A program made the translations under genes and the position numbers. A DNA stretch of 9,213 nt from Methanosarcinaceae archaeon (GTDB taxonomy: Archaea > Halobacteriota > Methanosarcinia > Methanosarcinales > Methanosarcinaceae). This document shows positions 1 to 7,210 of the stretch, piece after piece. A model generated the notes under the pieces. The model did not search any database. It saw nothing but the letters and a program-made list of their open reading frames with translations, and was not told the origin of the DNA. Within the stretch, counting starts at the first letter, position 1. Each line of letters opens with the position of its first letter. The stretch spans positions 1-9,213 of the forward strand of contig JAFGOO010000055.1 in assembly GCA_016926455.1 (NCBI GenBank), read 5' to 3'.

Positions 1-897
1 ACACTCAACTCTCCGGTTGATTGCCTCTGTGATTTCACTTATAACTTCATCTGGCAGCATAGAGGTGAAGAACTTGATCCGAACGAAGTTATTCCATCTC
101 AGGTTGATACCGATCATACCTACCACCAGCTTGTAGAAGCACTGGTAGACGGAGATGATCTGCACATATCTGGTCTCGTTGGAAAGCGATTTGCTTCCAG
201 TATGGGAGTAGATCTTATCTACTTCGGGGGAAACGGTAAGTCTCTTTCGACAGGTTCAGTTTTCGTTGACGGAGATATAGGCACAAGGGCAGGTATCAGT
301 ATGGTCAGCGGGGAGATCTATGTAAGTGGTACGGTTGCAGAGCCAATGGGCAACATCGTCGAGGTTGTGTCCGATAAGGATGGGTACCACAAATTTATTT
401 CCATAACCGCTATCATGCAGGATGGTAATAATGTTGATTTTGCAGATAAACGAAATTTTTTTGATGGTAGTACACTCACACTCGCTGATGGGATCGTACG
501 TGATACAGTAGCTGCGCGGCTTGATGTGGATTCCGTGATCATTGTTGATGGTGATGTGGACCTGAGCACCGGCATCTTGATGAAGAAAGGCAAGGTAATC
601 GTTGAAGGGAACGCAGGTATGAATACCGGTGTGCTCTTAGATGGCGGAAGGATCGTAATAAAAGGGAACGTGGGAGAGTTTGCAGGTACTGATATGCGAA
701 ATGGTGTACTTCTTATCGGCGGAAGGGCGCAGGGATATCTTGGAGCCAACATGAAAGGCGGCAGCATCTATGTGAAAGGAAACGTAAAGATCATTCCGCC
801 CGCGAAGCTGGGAATGGTGGATGACATTAGAATGTTGCAGAAGGAACTCGGGGTTGACAGAATGGCTGCAATGATGTACAGGAAAGTGAGCCTTTGA
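1..897 (+). CDS. GXGXG-domain beta-helix protein, FwdC/GltB3-like (5' truncated)
   Basis: Frame 1 is open from the first base to a TGA at 895-897, giving 298 residues with the true start outside the window. An internal ATG at 202 exists, but conserved-looking coding sequence runs straight through it from upstream, so it is unlikely to be the start. The protein is built of glycine-rich turns of about 19-20 residues (for example GKVIVEGNAG, GRIVIKGNVG, GGSIYVKGNV), the pattern of the GXGXG right-handed beta-helix shared by formylmethanofuran dehydrogenase subunit C and the C-terminal domain of glutamate synthase. Such proteins are often labelled 'tributyrin esterase' in archaea. Turns occupy roughly residues 50-117 and 178-263, separated by a stretch of about 60 residues without the repeat. 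The visible N-terminal part (1-50) has Cys8 and Cys10. The domain is structural, so the reaction cannot be read from this piece. Fold confident, exact identity not. It is convergent with the next gene, 9 bp away. Confidence 0.75.
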   Translation, partial: TLNSPVDCLCDFTYNFIWQHRGEELDPNEVIPSQVDTDHTYHQLVEALVDGDDLHISGLVGKRFASSMGVDLIYFGGNGKSLSTGSVFVDGDIGTRAGISMVSGEIYVSGTVAEPMGNIVEVVSDKDGYHKFISITAIMQDGNNVDFADKRNFFDGSTLTLADGIVRDTVAARLDVDSVIIVDGDVDLSTGILMKKGKVIVEGNAGMNTGVLLDGGRIVIKGNVGEFAGTDMRNGVLLIGGRAQGYLGANMKGGSIYVKGNVKIIPPAKLGMVDDIRMLQKELGVDRMAAMMYRKVSL

Positions 898-906
898 TGT
901 TACCGT

Positions 907-2070
907 TCACTCATACCTGAGAGCATCCAGAGGTCGCATGTTGGATGCCTTCCATGCAGGATACATCCCGCCAGCAAGGCTTGTGACGATTCCGAATGTC
1001 ACACCTGCAACTATATACATGATACTGGACGGTGCAAAAAGATAGGATGCCTCTTTCAATATCAGGATATTAACCACAAATCCGCCCCCGAAACTTAGAA
1101 CTCCTCCGATAAGGCTTGCGGCAACGCCAATTATAAGTGCCTCCATCATGAACATTTTCAGTATCTCTTTTCTTGAGGCACCAACCGCTTTCATAATTCC
1201 AATCTCCTTTGTGCGCTCCATGGTGGACATTAGCATAACGTTCAGGATACTCACACCTGCCACAAGGAGCGAGATCGAACCTATGCCTATAAGGAACAGC
1301 GATATCGAATTGAAAATGTCGTCAATGCTCTTCAATATGGAACCTGTGACAAGTACGGTAACGACATCCTCTTTTTTATTGAGACGCTCTTCTATGGACC
1401 CAGCTACCGTCTCAACATAATCGAGATCTTTAACTTTCACGATGACGAGGTTATAACCGTCATCCACATCTTCATACAATTTCTTATATGCCTCTGGAGT
1501 GATGAACGTGGCCCCGTCCGGATTGAGAGCAAGCCCAAAGCCACTCTCTTTGAGTATCCCCACTACTCTGAACTGTGAGTCCTTGACCGTGAGCCTGCTG
1601 CCTAATTTCAGGTCTAGGTTTTCAGCGAGGTTAGCACCTATTACACAATCCTTAGAACCGCTTCTCAAAAAATACCCTTCCTCTAATTCCACTAGTTGAT
1701 AGAGACCATCTTTCTCGAGACCATACACATTCGTGAAGATGGACTCACTTTTATATTCGGCCTTTGCCACATTGGAGAGGATCGGAATGATATACTCAAT
1801 GTCCCCAACCTTGTATAATTCATCGACCTGTTTTTCGGTAATAACAGATTCACCATAGCTAGGATAGACAACAATTTCATTCCCCACATCCCCAAGAGAC
1901 CCGGCAACAGATAGCTTCAAGCTGTTCCCAAGTATGCCCATTGATGATATTGCAATTACACCGATGATGATTCCGATAGCTGCAAGAATGGTACGGACGG
2001 TATGCCTTTTCAGGTTCCGTTTTGCAAGTTCGACATACATGTTACTGCTAATCGTTTTCACCAGATTCAT
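907..2070 (-). CDS. ABC transporter permease, MacB/FtsX type
   Basis: A 387-residue membrane protein with the MacB/FtsX layout. One N-terminal transmembrane helix (about residues 27-48) is followed by a large extracytoplasmic domain (about 50-250, MacB periplasmic-core type) and three C-terminal helices (about 257-281, 308-338, 350-372). The segment ERTKEIGIMKAVGAS (285-299), between helices 2 and 3, is the hallmark cytoplasmic loop of this family, and the protein ends in PLDALRYE, also typical. It would dimerise and work with the ATPase encoded just upstream. The family does mechanotransmission, lipoprotein or peptide export rather than classical import. I chose the ATG at 2070 because GGTGA lies 8 bases before it. 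A longer frame reaches an ATG at 2133 but would overlap the ATPase gene by 86 bp, and a shorter start at 2040 is possible. With the chosen start it overlaps the ATPase gene by 23 bp, suggesting coupled translation. Substrate unknown. Confidence 0.88.
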   Translation of the reverse strand: MNLVKTISSNMYVELAKRNLKRHTVRTILAAIGIIIGVIAISSMGILGNSLKLSVAGSLGDVGNEIVVYPSYGESVITEKQVDELYKVGDIEYIIPILSNVAKAEYKSESIFTNVYGLEKDGLYQLVELEEGYFLRSGSKDCVIGANLAENLDLKLGSRLTVKDSQFRVVGILKESGFGLALNPDGATFITPEAYKKLYEDVDDGYNLVIVKVKDLDYVETVAGSIEERLNKKEDVVTVLVTGSILKSIDDIFNSISLFLIGIGSISLLVAGVSILNVMLMSTMERTKEIGIMKAVGASRKEILKMFMMEALIIGVAASLIGGVLSFGGGFVVNILILKEASYLFAPSSIMYIVAGVTFGIVTSLAGGMYPAWKASNMRPLDALRYE

Positions 2071-2743
2071 GGTATATCTCACCATCCTGTAGTCTGATAG
2101 TCGTATTCGAATATTCCGCAAGTCTTTGATCATGTGTTACTACGATCACGGTTGTACCCTTTGAGTTGAGATCCTCCAGCAATTTCATGATGCTTTCTCC
2201 CGTCTTTGTATCCAGGTTCCCGGTAGGCTCATCCGCAAGAATGATCGTTGGATTATTTGCAAGGGCACGTGCGATTGCTACCCTCTGCTGCTGTCCACCT
2301 GAAAGTTCATTTGGTCTGTGATCAGCGTATTCAATTTCAAGATTCGATTGGTTGAACAGGGAGAGTGCCTTCTTCCGCCGTGCAGCGGCATCCATTCTGC
2401 TGAAGATCATTGGCATCTCCACATTTTCAATTGCTGTCAGTGTCTGTATCAGGTTGAACTGCTGGAAGATGAAGCCGATATTATCCCTGCGCAGTGTTGT
2501 CAGTTCATCATCGCTTAATGTCGAAACATCGGTGCCGTTTATCCTGACAATCCCCTCGCTCGGCAGGTCAAGACAGCCAACCATGTTAAGGAGTGTTGAT
2601 TTGCCTGAGCCTGATGGACCCATAATGGTTACGAAATCACCTTTTTTGATCGTCAGGTTTACTCCATTAAGTGCATATATCTCATTAGAACCCAGAGTAT
2701 AGACCTTGGTGACATTTTGTAGATCAACTATCGAATCCGGCAT
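2048..2743 (-). CDS. ABC transporter ATP-binding protein, MacB/LolD type
   Basis: A 231-residue stand-alone nucleotide-binding domain of normal length. It has an A-loop tyrosine near residue 15, Walker A GPSGSGKST (42-50), Q-loop glutamine at 94 in FIFQQFNLI, signature LSGGQQQR (147-154), Walker B IILADEPTGNLD with Glu172, and switch His204 in VVTHD. The double Q after the Q-loop, HRPNELSGGQQQRVAIARAL and DEPTGNLD are the usual fingerprint of the LolD/MacB/FtsE branch (COG1136). It should hydrolyse ATP on the cytoplasmic face and drive the permease encoded directly downstream. The ATG at 2743 has GGTG six bases before it, lying in the 8-bp gap after the preceding gene's stop codon, so it is probably translated from the same operon mRNA. 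No catalytic residue is missing. Confidence 0.95.
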   Translation of the reverse strand: MPDSIVDLQNVTKVYTLGSNEIYALNGVNLTIKKGDFVTIMGPSGSGKSTLLNMVGCLDLPSEGIVRINGTDVSTLSDDELTTLRRDNIGFIFQQFNLIQTLTAIENVEMPMIFSRMDAAARRKKALSLFNQSNLEIEYADHRPNELSGGQQQRVAIARALANNPTIILADEPTGNLDTKTGESIMKLLEDLNSKGTTVIVVTHDQRLAEYSNTTIRLQDGEIYHESGEND

Positions 2744-2751
2744 AAAAGCAC

Positions 2752-3966
2752 CTACTCGGGTTTAATCTTACGCTTTTTCCATGAGTATCCGATAATGCCG
2801 ATTATTACAATGGTAGCAAGTCCGATAACAATTAGTATAGTGGTCGAAATGCCTGTTTCACTGCCTCGGGCCGCAGAGTCGTCATCTTCAAGGATTATCG
2901 ATTCAGTGAGGGAACTATAGGAATTATCGGTATTTCTGAATTCGATTAGGACAGGAACGCTTTTGATCTCCCCGGATGTTATGAGGGCAGATAGTTCAAA
3001 ACTGCTGAAATCATCAGCTTCAAGTGTGCCTACAAAATAGTTTGCATATGGTTGTACAGGTTCTATGCTATCTGACCTTATGGCTGATATCACGACATTT
3101 TTTGCATCCGTTGTACCCACATTGTTAATATCGCCATTAATCGTATATCTGTTTCCTATACGCTCAATTTCGATGCCTGTCAGAATTAACGGCGACTGCC
3201 TGATAACATTTATGGTCATATCGGCATCGTTGCATTGATGTAGGTTATCGCCATTGAAATATGATGCTGAGATGGAGATTTCCTTTATCCCCTCTGCCGA
3301 TTCCAGAGTGTTCAGAGTGAATTTTGCAGTGGATTTGTTTCCTGCATTTATGGTCCCAATAAACACCTCCGACGGGGTGAAGGTCACATCGTTCCCATCC
3401 GGCAATATAATAACACCGGATACATTATTCGAACGCATATTGACAATATCCACAGTAACGGTGGATATCTCATTCATCAAGGTTGTGGGGAGGTTCGAAA
3501 CGATGATTTTTAAGCCTCTATTATCAATTTTTACAGGAACCTTGTAATTCATGTCATACATGTCACTCCCACCGACCAACTCAAAGTTCAGGAAATGAAC
3601 ACCTTCCGATGCCTCCTCTGCAGCTTTGATATTAAAGGTCAATTGCAGGGTGTCGCCAGGTCCCATAAGTCCAATATCCGTATAGCCGCTGTCCAGAATC
3701 TCTATGCTGTCGTCTCCGAGAAGGGTGGCACTGACTATGTACGCGTTCATGTCAAAGGTCTCGTTGTCTTCGCGAACATATATCTCACCGGTTGCCATAT
3801 TCTCAAGAATTATTACAATCGTACCTGTATCACCCGGTAGAAATGTGGCAGGTTCAACCTCATAACTAACAGCAAGCGTTGGCCTTACTGTGGTATCCCC
3901 TGCAGCAGGAGCTATGAACGTAAGCATCAGTACTAGGATTACGGCTAATTTAAGAAATGAAGTCAC
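2752..3966 (-). CDS. Membrane-anchored surface protein with CARDB/NEW3-like domains
   Basis: A 404-residue protein with a secretory signal at residues 1-23 (Thr-Ser-Phe-Leu-Lys, hydrophobic stretch, cleavage likely near AAG/D). The long extracytoplasmic region is rich in beta-type segments. A C-terminal transmembrane helix (about 374-394) is followed by a positive tail, KKRKIKPE. The ectodomain shows repeated phrases such as 'PGDTGTIVIILENMATGEI' (44-62) and 'INNVGTTDAKNVVISAI' (280-296), typical of NEW3/CARDB immunoglobulin-like domains (COG1361, S-layer-related proteins). Three such domains would fit: about 30-148, 150-255 and 258-358. It starts with GTG at 3966 whose last bases overlap the upstream gene's TGA (GTGA), pointing to translational coupling. 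I infer that it is an extracellular binding or docking subunit for the ABC pair downstream. The sequence shows no enzyme motif. Domain assignment is by pattern only. Confidence 0.8.
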   Translation of the reverse strand: MTSFLKLAVILVLMLTFIAPAAGDTTVRPTLAVSYEVEPATFLPGDTGTIVIILENMATGEIYVREDNETFDMNAYIVSATLLGDDSIEILDSGYTDIGLMGPGDTLQLTFNIKAAEEASEGVHFLNFELVGGSDMYDMNYKVPVKIDNRGLKIIVSNLPTTLMNEISTVTVDIVNMRSNNVSGVIILPDGNDVTFTPSEVFIGTINAGNKSTAKFTLNTLESAEGIKEISISASYFNGDNLHQCNDADMTINVIRQSPLILTGIEIERIGNRYTINGDINNVGTTDAKNVVISAIRSDSIEPVQPYANYFVGTLEADDFSSFELSALITSGEIKSVPVLIEFRNTDNSYSSLTESIILEDDDSAARGSETGISTTILIVIGLATIVIIGIIGYSWKKRKIKPE

Positions 3967-4598
3967 GTCAATGTACCAATTAAATTGTAAACGCTATATG
4001 CAATGAATAAACCTATTGGGATGCCAACAGTAAGTAGAGCGTGTTTGCTTGACAGGTTTCGGGCGTGTAGAAGTGCGAATATCCATATGTTTGCGCTCCA
4101 TATAGTGAAGATAATTCCTATTATCGATGATGCCTGAATCAAAGGGTTTGATAAAATCATTTCCTGGAGGAGTTCTGGGTTATCAATTGAAAACTCAATT
4201 GCAGGAAAAGCCTGTATCATTGCCACCAAGCTAATTAGAGAACCCACAATGGTGGGAATAAAGCCATATGCCACGAATTCAAGAACACGTTTGAAGGGAC
4301 CTTCACCACTAAAAGCACTCGATATCAGGTAGAAAATACCTGCATACAAAAGCCACTGGATAAAAGCAACAACAATGGCACTGAACGCACCAACTATCCC
4401 TCCAATCGATGCAAAGGATGCTGCCTCCTCTGGAAGTCCTGCTATGACTTTTTGAAGCATTATAAATGCACTTGCTGCGCCAACAAGCCCGACAACAAGG
4501 ATGATTGCAGCAGGTATTCTCAGGTCGATATCTTTCCCCATCCTTTTTTCAAAGAATTGGTCCGGATTTGTAAGAACATCTAATATACTTGTCATCAT
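3963..4598 (-). CDS. Yip1-family polytopic membrane protein
   Basis: A 211-residue integral membrane protein with about five predicted helices (28-48, 64-93, 108-130, 155-178, 188-207). The N-terminal cytoplasmic segment has LTNPDQFFEKRM, a short motif typical of prokaryotic Yip1-domain proteins, and the glycine-rich helix pattern fits that family. Function in archaea is unknown; eukaryotic Yip1 relatives act in membrane trafficking. It is the first gene of the four-gene - strand operon, so it may help assemble or regulate the transporter. Two adjacent ATG codons (4598 and 4595) can start it. AAGGGGT lies a few bases upstream and serves either. Its stop overlaps the GTG start of the surface-protein gene. 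Confidence 0.8.
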   Translation of the reverse strand: MMTSILDVLTNPDQFFEKRMGKDIDLRIPAAIILVVGLVGAASAFIMLQKVIAGLPEEAASFASIGGIVGAFSAIVVAFIQWLLYAGIFYLISSAFSGEGPFKRVLEFVAYGFIPTIVGSLISLVAMIQAFPAIEFSIDNPELLQEMILSNPLIQASSIIGIIFTIWSANIWIFALLHARNLSSKHALLTVGIPIGLFIAYSVYNLIGTLT

Positions 4599-4826
4599 TT
4601 TATACCCCTTATATTATTTAATTATGTCTATATTAGTATTCGATTTTAATACGTTTAATTCCTATTTTACTGTTTTTGCGAGAACTGTTGCTCTTTGATA
4701 GGATGATAATACTAAAACCTATCCCATGTAAGTATCCCAGATCAGGTCGAGATGACAGGAGATTTACAATCAATTTTTATATCTTGAACATAAATTGGGC
4801 AAAACCAAGTCAATTCCGGTCAAAAA
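4599..4826. promoter_or_regulatory. Divergent intergenic region between the ABC operon and the stress protein gene
   Basis: These 228 bp separate two outward-facing transcription units, so they should hold both promoters. On the - strand side several AT-rich elements could be the TATA box of the four-gene operon (around 4615, 4632 and 4647 by + coordinates) and I cannot choose among them. In the middle are a 6-bp inverted repeat, GATAGG/CCTATC (4697-4702 and 4718-4723), and a direct repeat TATCCCA (4720-4726 and 4733-4739). Both are short enough to be chance. I see no open frame worth calling. Confidence 0.5.
4774..4783 (+). promoter_or_regulatory. TATA box of the universal stress protein gene
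   Basis: TTTTTATATC matches the archaeal TATA consensus and lies 44-53 bases before the ATG. Transcription would begin near 4804, giving a leader of roughly 23 nt. That leader holds only a weak ribosome site, GGT at 4818-4820. Confidence 0.5.
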
Positions 4827-5240
4827 ATGACGAAAATCCTACTCCCTACTGATGGTTCAGAATATTCCAGCAACGCTGCAAAAGTGGCTGGCACGATTGC
4901 CTGTAAGCATAATTCTGAGATTTTAGTTCTTCATGTGGTGACAGATACGGGTGTCGGAAGAAAGACATGGCAAAATGAGGGTGCAGAAAGTATCATCTCA
5001 TCCATCTTAACTATTTTGAAGGGGCTGGGATGTGAAGAAGAACGGATAGAATCCATTGTTGAAGACGGGAATGCTTCGGACAAGATCGTGGAAGTCGCAA
5101 AACAACACAATGTTGACAGGATCATCATGGGAACACGTGGCAAAAGTGGGTTTAAGAAAATAGTGGGTTCTGTCACAGAAAAAGTACTACAGAAATCCGA
5201 TGTTCTGGTTCTGGTTGTACCGCCCAACTATAAAGCATGA
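4827..5240 (+). CDS. Universal stress protein (UspA family, ATP-binding type)
   Basis: A 137-residue single-domain protein of normal Usp length. It opens with MTKILLPTDGSEYS, in which Asp9 is the usual nucleotide-contacting residue, and has the second strand EILVLHVV (31-38). Near the end comes the nucleotide-binding loop GTRGKSGFKKIVGS (102-115), then SVTEKVLQKSDVLVLVVP. This places it in the MJ0577-like, ATP-binding branch rather than the non-binding UspA branch. The family consensus is G-x2-G-x9-G-[S/T], but here only eight residues lie between Gly105 and Gly114, one fewer than usual. Such proteins are cytoplasmic dimers that act in stress responses, with partners largely unknown. It is monocistronic: its own TATA box is upstream and a convergent gene ends 18 bp downstream. 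Confidence 0.92.
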   Translation: MTKILLPTDGSEYSSNAAKVAGTIACKHNSEILVLHVVTDTGVGRKTWQNEGAESIISSILTILKGLGCEEERIESIVEDGNASDKIVEVAKQHNVDRIIMGTRGKSGFKKIVGSVTEKVLQKSDVLVLVVPPNYKA

Positions 5241-5258
5241 GCCTACCATTTAAAACAT

Positions 5259-6083
5259 TTAAAATTTTCGGGGACTACTACAAAACCTTCTAATGATATC
5301 TTTTCCAGCTTTGACATCATCCATTGAGAACACTTCAAGATTATATATCCCACGATAACCTGACATCATATTAAGGATTGAGAAATCAACTGTTCCACTA
5401 CCGGGTGCCATATGCTGGTCTCCTGCATACTCATTTGTCCAGTGTCCACCGTTATCGTGAAGATGCATGTGGACTACAAATTTTAAAACAGTTTCAGTGA
5501 AATCTAGTAACTTTCTAGAATCAGCACCGCAGGTTAGGTTTGCGTGTCCTATGTCATAGGTAACACCAAGATTTGGAGAATCCACTTCGTCAACAGCTTT
5601 TATCAGTTCGTCAGCATTGCAGCAAAGATTTCCATGGTCGGTTCCTTCCTTGTTCTCAAGCCCAAGCATGACTCCATAATCATCAGCTATTGATGCAAGT
5701 AATTTCAGATTTCCCACCATCTTTGAAAATGATGCTTCATGGTTACTATTATTTATTCTCCCAGGGTGCACCACTACAACCTTTGAATCTAGCCGGTTTG
5801 CAAGTTCGATAGATTCTCCCATCAACCTGAACTGTGCGCCTTCCATATTTGCAGTGTCTATTACCAGTTCAGAGGGGTATGTCGAGACATCGGCAAAATA
5901 AGGCGCGTGGATGGATGTAACAAGATTGGAGGTAGACAATTCGTCAAGAATCTTGTTTAACCTGTTCACCTGAAGTTCCATTCCTTCATAAATGCCAAGC
6001 TTTGGGATGTAAAGTTCAACAGATTGTACCTGTTCTTTGAGTTCCGGAATTGAACCCGCAAATGATGACGCTCCGATAATCAC
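5259..6083 (-). CDS. Sugar phosphate isomerase/epimerase-like TIM-barrel protein (xylose isomerase-like family)
   Basis: A 274-residue protein of the AP endonuclease 2/xylose-isomerase-like TIM-barrel superfamily (COG1082). Candidate metal ligands fall at the expected strand ends: His59 in SIHAPY, His106 in VVHPGR, Glu143 in GLENK, Asp177 and His180 in YDIGHA, the HMHLHD cluster at 205-210, His224 in DQHMAPG and Glu250 in YNLEVF. GSGTVDF (228-234) is also a conserved-looking loop of the family. A divalent-metal isomerase, epimerase or, less likely, endonuclease IV-type activity is expected; the substrate cannot be read from sequence. The start is GTG at 6083, giving the natural family N-terminus (V/M)IIGASSFAG. 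No clear ribosome site precedes it, and the next Met is at residue 35, inside the barrel. It is convergent with the stress protein gene and divergent from the U32 gene. Confidence 0.88.
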   Translation of the reverse strand: MIIGASSFAGSIPELKEQVQSVELYIPKLGIYEGMELQVNRLNKILDELSTSNLVTSIHAPYFADVSTYPSELVIDTANMEGAQFRLMGESIELANRLDSKVVVVHPGRINNSNHEASFSKMVGNLKLLASIADDYGVMLGLENKEGTDHGNLCCNADELIKAVDEVDSPNLGVTYDIGHANLTCGADSRKLLDFTETVLKFVVHMHLHDNGGHWTNEYAGDQHMAPGSGTVDFSILNMMSGYRGIYNLEVFSMDDVKAGKDIIRRFCSSPRKF

Positions 6084-6179
6084 AATGATAGAGAACGTCA
6101 GGTAGATGTAATAATTGTTTTGGTCTTTTTCAACCTAATACCAAAAATCTTATTTAATTTCTCTGAATATCAATAGGAA
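6084..6179. promoter_or_regulatory. Short divergent promoter region
   Basis: These 96 bp lie between the TIM-barrel gene (- strand) and the U32 gene (+ strand) and must carry both promoters. The + strand TATA candidate is listed separately. A weaker AT-rich element on the - strand, around 6104-6118, could serve the TIM-barrel gene. Confidence 0.45.
6151..6158 (+). promoter_or_regulatory. TATA box of the U32 gene, implying a leaderless or near-leaderless mRNA
   Basis: TATTTAAT is preceded by the A-rich CCAAAAATCT, a plausible BRE-like context. Its centre is about 25 bases before the ATG at 6180, so transcription should start at or next to the start codon. The only purine-rich stretch before the ATG, AGGAA, is too close to act as a normal ribosome site, which fits leaderless translation. 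Confidence 0.45.
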
Positions 6180-7208
6180 ATGAAACTATACGTACCCCAT
6201 GTTGGACATCTAGAAGGGCTTGAAGAACTGCTGGCAGGTTCAAATGACATCTATGCTGTCTATATGGCCGGGTCTCCCGATCATGTAGGAACAGGGAGGA
6301 CAAACCTCAGTGCACCGAAACTTGAGGATATCGCGATCCAGACCGAGTACGCACACGAGAAAGGAGTAAAACTTGAAGTCATACTGAACAGTTCCTGTAT
6401 GGGTGGGCAGCACCTATCCCCTGAAGGTTACCGGATGATCAACTGGTATTTTGACAAATTGAACAATATCGGTATCGATTCAATAACTGTTGCTGACCCC
6501 TATCTTGTAGAGATGCTTGCAAGGGACTATGAAATGGAAGTAGTTGTATCGGTCCTTTCATTTGTAGACTCGCCGCAAAAGGCCGAGTTTTATGAACAAC
6601 TGGGTGCGGATACGATTGTCGTTGATTCTGCAGTTAACCGCCATTTTGATAAACTGGAAGCAATCAAGGAATCAACATCATGTAACCTAAAATTGCTTGT
6701 GAATGAAGGATGTCTTTACCAGTGTCCCTTCAGGTACGCCCACTTTAACTTTTTCTCCCATGCAAACGGACCCGGGCCAAAACCAAACGTTGTTGACGAT
6801 TATTATTATTACAAGTGCCTTTCATTCAGAATACGAAATCCTGAATTGATCCTCAAATCCCCGTGGATCAGGCCCGAAGACATCAAAGAGTACAAGCATA
6901 TTACAGATACATTCAAAATAGGTGGAAGAACTCATTTCGTAAATTGGATACTTAACCTTGTCAATGCATATGCGAACGAGAGTTATGAAGGCAATCTAAT
7001 GGATCTGTTGGACTGCCCGAAGGATCTGAAGGACCTGTTCTACATTTCAAACAAAGAACTTGAAGGTGCACTTTCACAGTGGAAACAATGCGAGAAGGTT
7101 TGTAGTAGATGCGGCTATTGCAAACGTTTGGCAGATAAGGTAACACAGGTGTATTCCACAGAGGGTACCGAAGAATTCTTGATACAATTATCTTGCATAG
7201 GAGAATAA
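6180..7208 (+). CDS. U32-family protein (peptidase U32-like) with C-terminal cysteine cluster
   Basis: A 342-residue protein of the U32 'collagenase-like' family (COG0826). The N-terminal half reads as a TIM barrel: AVYMAG, LEVILN, SITVADPYLV and DTIVVDSAVNR are successive barrel strands. The core motif LLVNEGCLYQCPFRYAH (172-188) holds Cys178 and Cys182, followed by Cys213 and then SPWIRPEDIKEY...FKIGGR (227-250), typical of the family. Characterised U32 proteins (UbiU/UbiV, TrhP, RlhA) are not proteases but take part in hydroxylation of RNA or ubiquinone precursors, and UbiU/UbiV bind 4Fe-4S clusters through conserved cysteines. This protein also has CEKVCSRCGYC (304-314), a Cx3Cx2Cx2C cluster near the C-terminus that could hold a second metal site, plus Cys73, Cys168, Cys279 and Cys339. 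Function unknown; an Fe-S modification enzyme is my inference. It is followed two bases later by a small Cys-motif gene, probably cotranscribed. Confidence 0.85.
   Translation: MKLYVPHVGHLEGLEELLAGSNDIYAVYMAGSPDHVGTGRTNLSAPKLEDIAIQTEYAHEKGVKLEVILNSSCMGGQHLSPEGYRMINWYFDKLNNIGIDSITVADPYLVEMLARDYEMEVVVSVLSFVDSPQKAEFYEQLGADTIVVDSAVNRHFDKLEAIKESTSCNLKLLVNEGCLYQCPFRYAHFNFFSHANGPGPKPNVVDDYYYYKCLSFRIRNPELILKSPWIRPEDIKEYKHITDTFKIGGRTHFVNWILNLVNAYANESYEGNLMDLLDCPKDLKDLFYISNKELEGALSQWKQCEKVCSRCGYCKRLADKVTQVYSTEGTEEFLIQLSCIGE
7199..7203 (+). promoter_or_regulatory. Ribosome binding site deciding the start of the small Cys-motif gene
   Basis: AGGAG sits inside the last codons of the U32 gene, 7 bases before the ATG at 7211. 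A six-codon longer reading from 7193 has no such site and would overlap the U32 gene, so 7211 is preferred. Confidence 0.7.
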
Positions 7209-7210
7209 AA

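Noticed and set aside
318..767. Long open frame on the - strand opposite the GXGXG gene
   Set aside because: It mirrors the codon pattern of the real gene, is rich in Pro/Ser/Thr without any domain, and has no ribosome site.
1148..1420. Open frame on the + strand inside the permease gene
   Set aside because: Antisense shadow of well-recognised permease coding sequence; no family features.
2352..2702. Open frame on the + strand opposite the ABC ATPase
   Set aside because: Antisense shadow of an ATPase with all catalytic motifs intact.
4697..4723. Inverted repeat GATAGG/CCTATC in the intergenic region before the stress protein
   Set aside because: Only 6-bp arms with a 15-bp spacer, and not placed at either TATA box; chance occurrence is likely.
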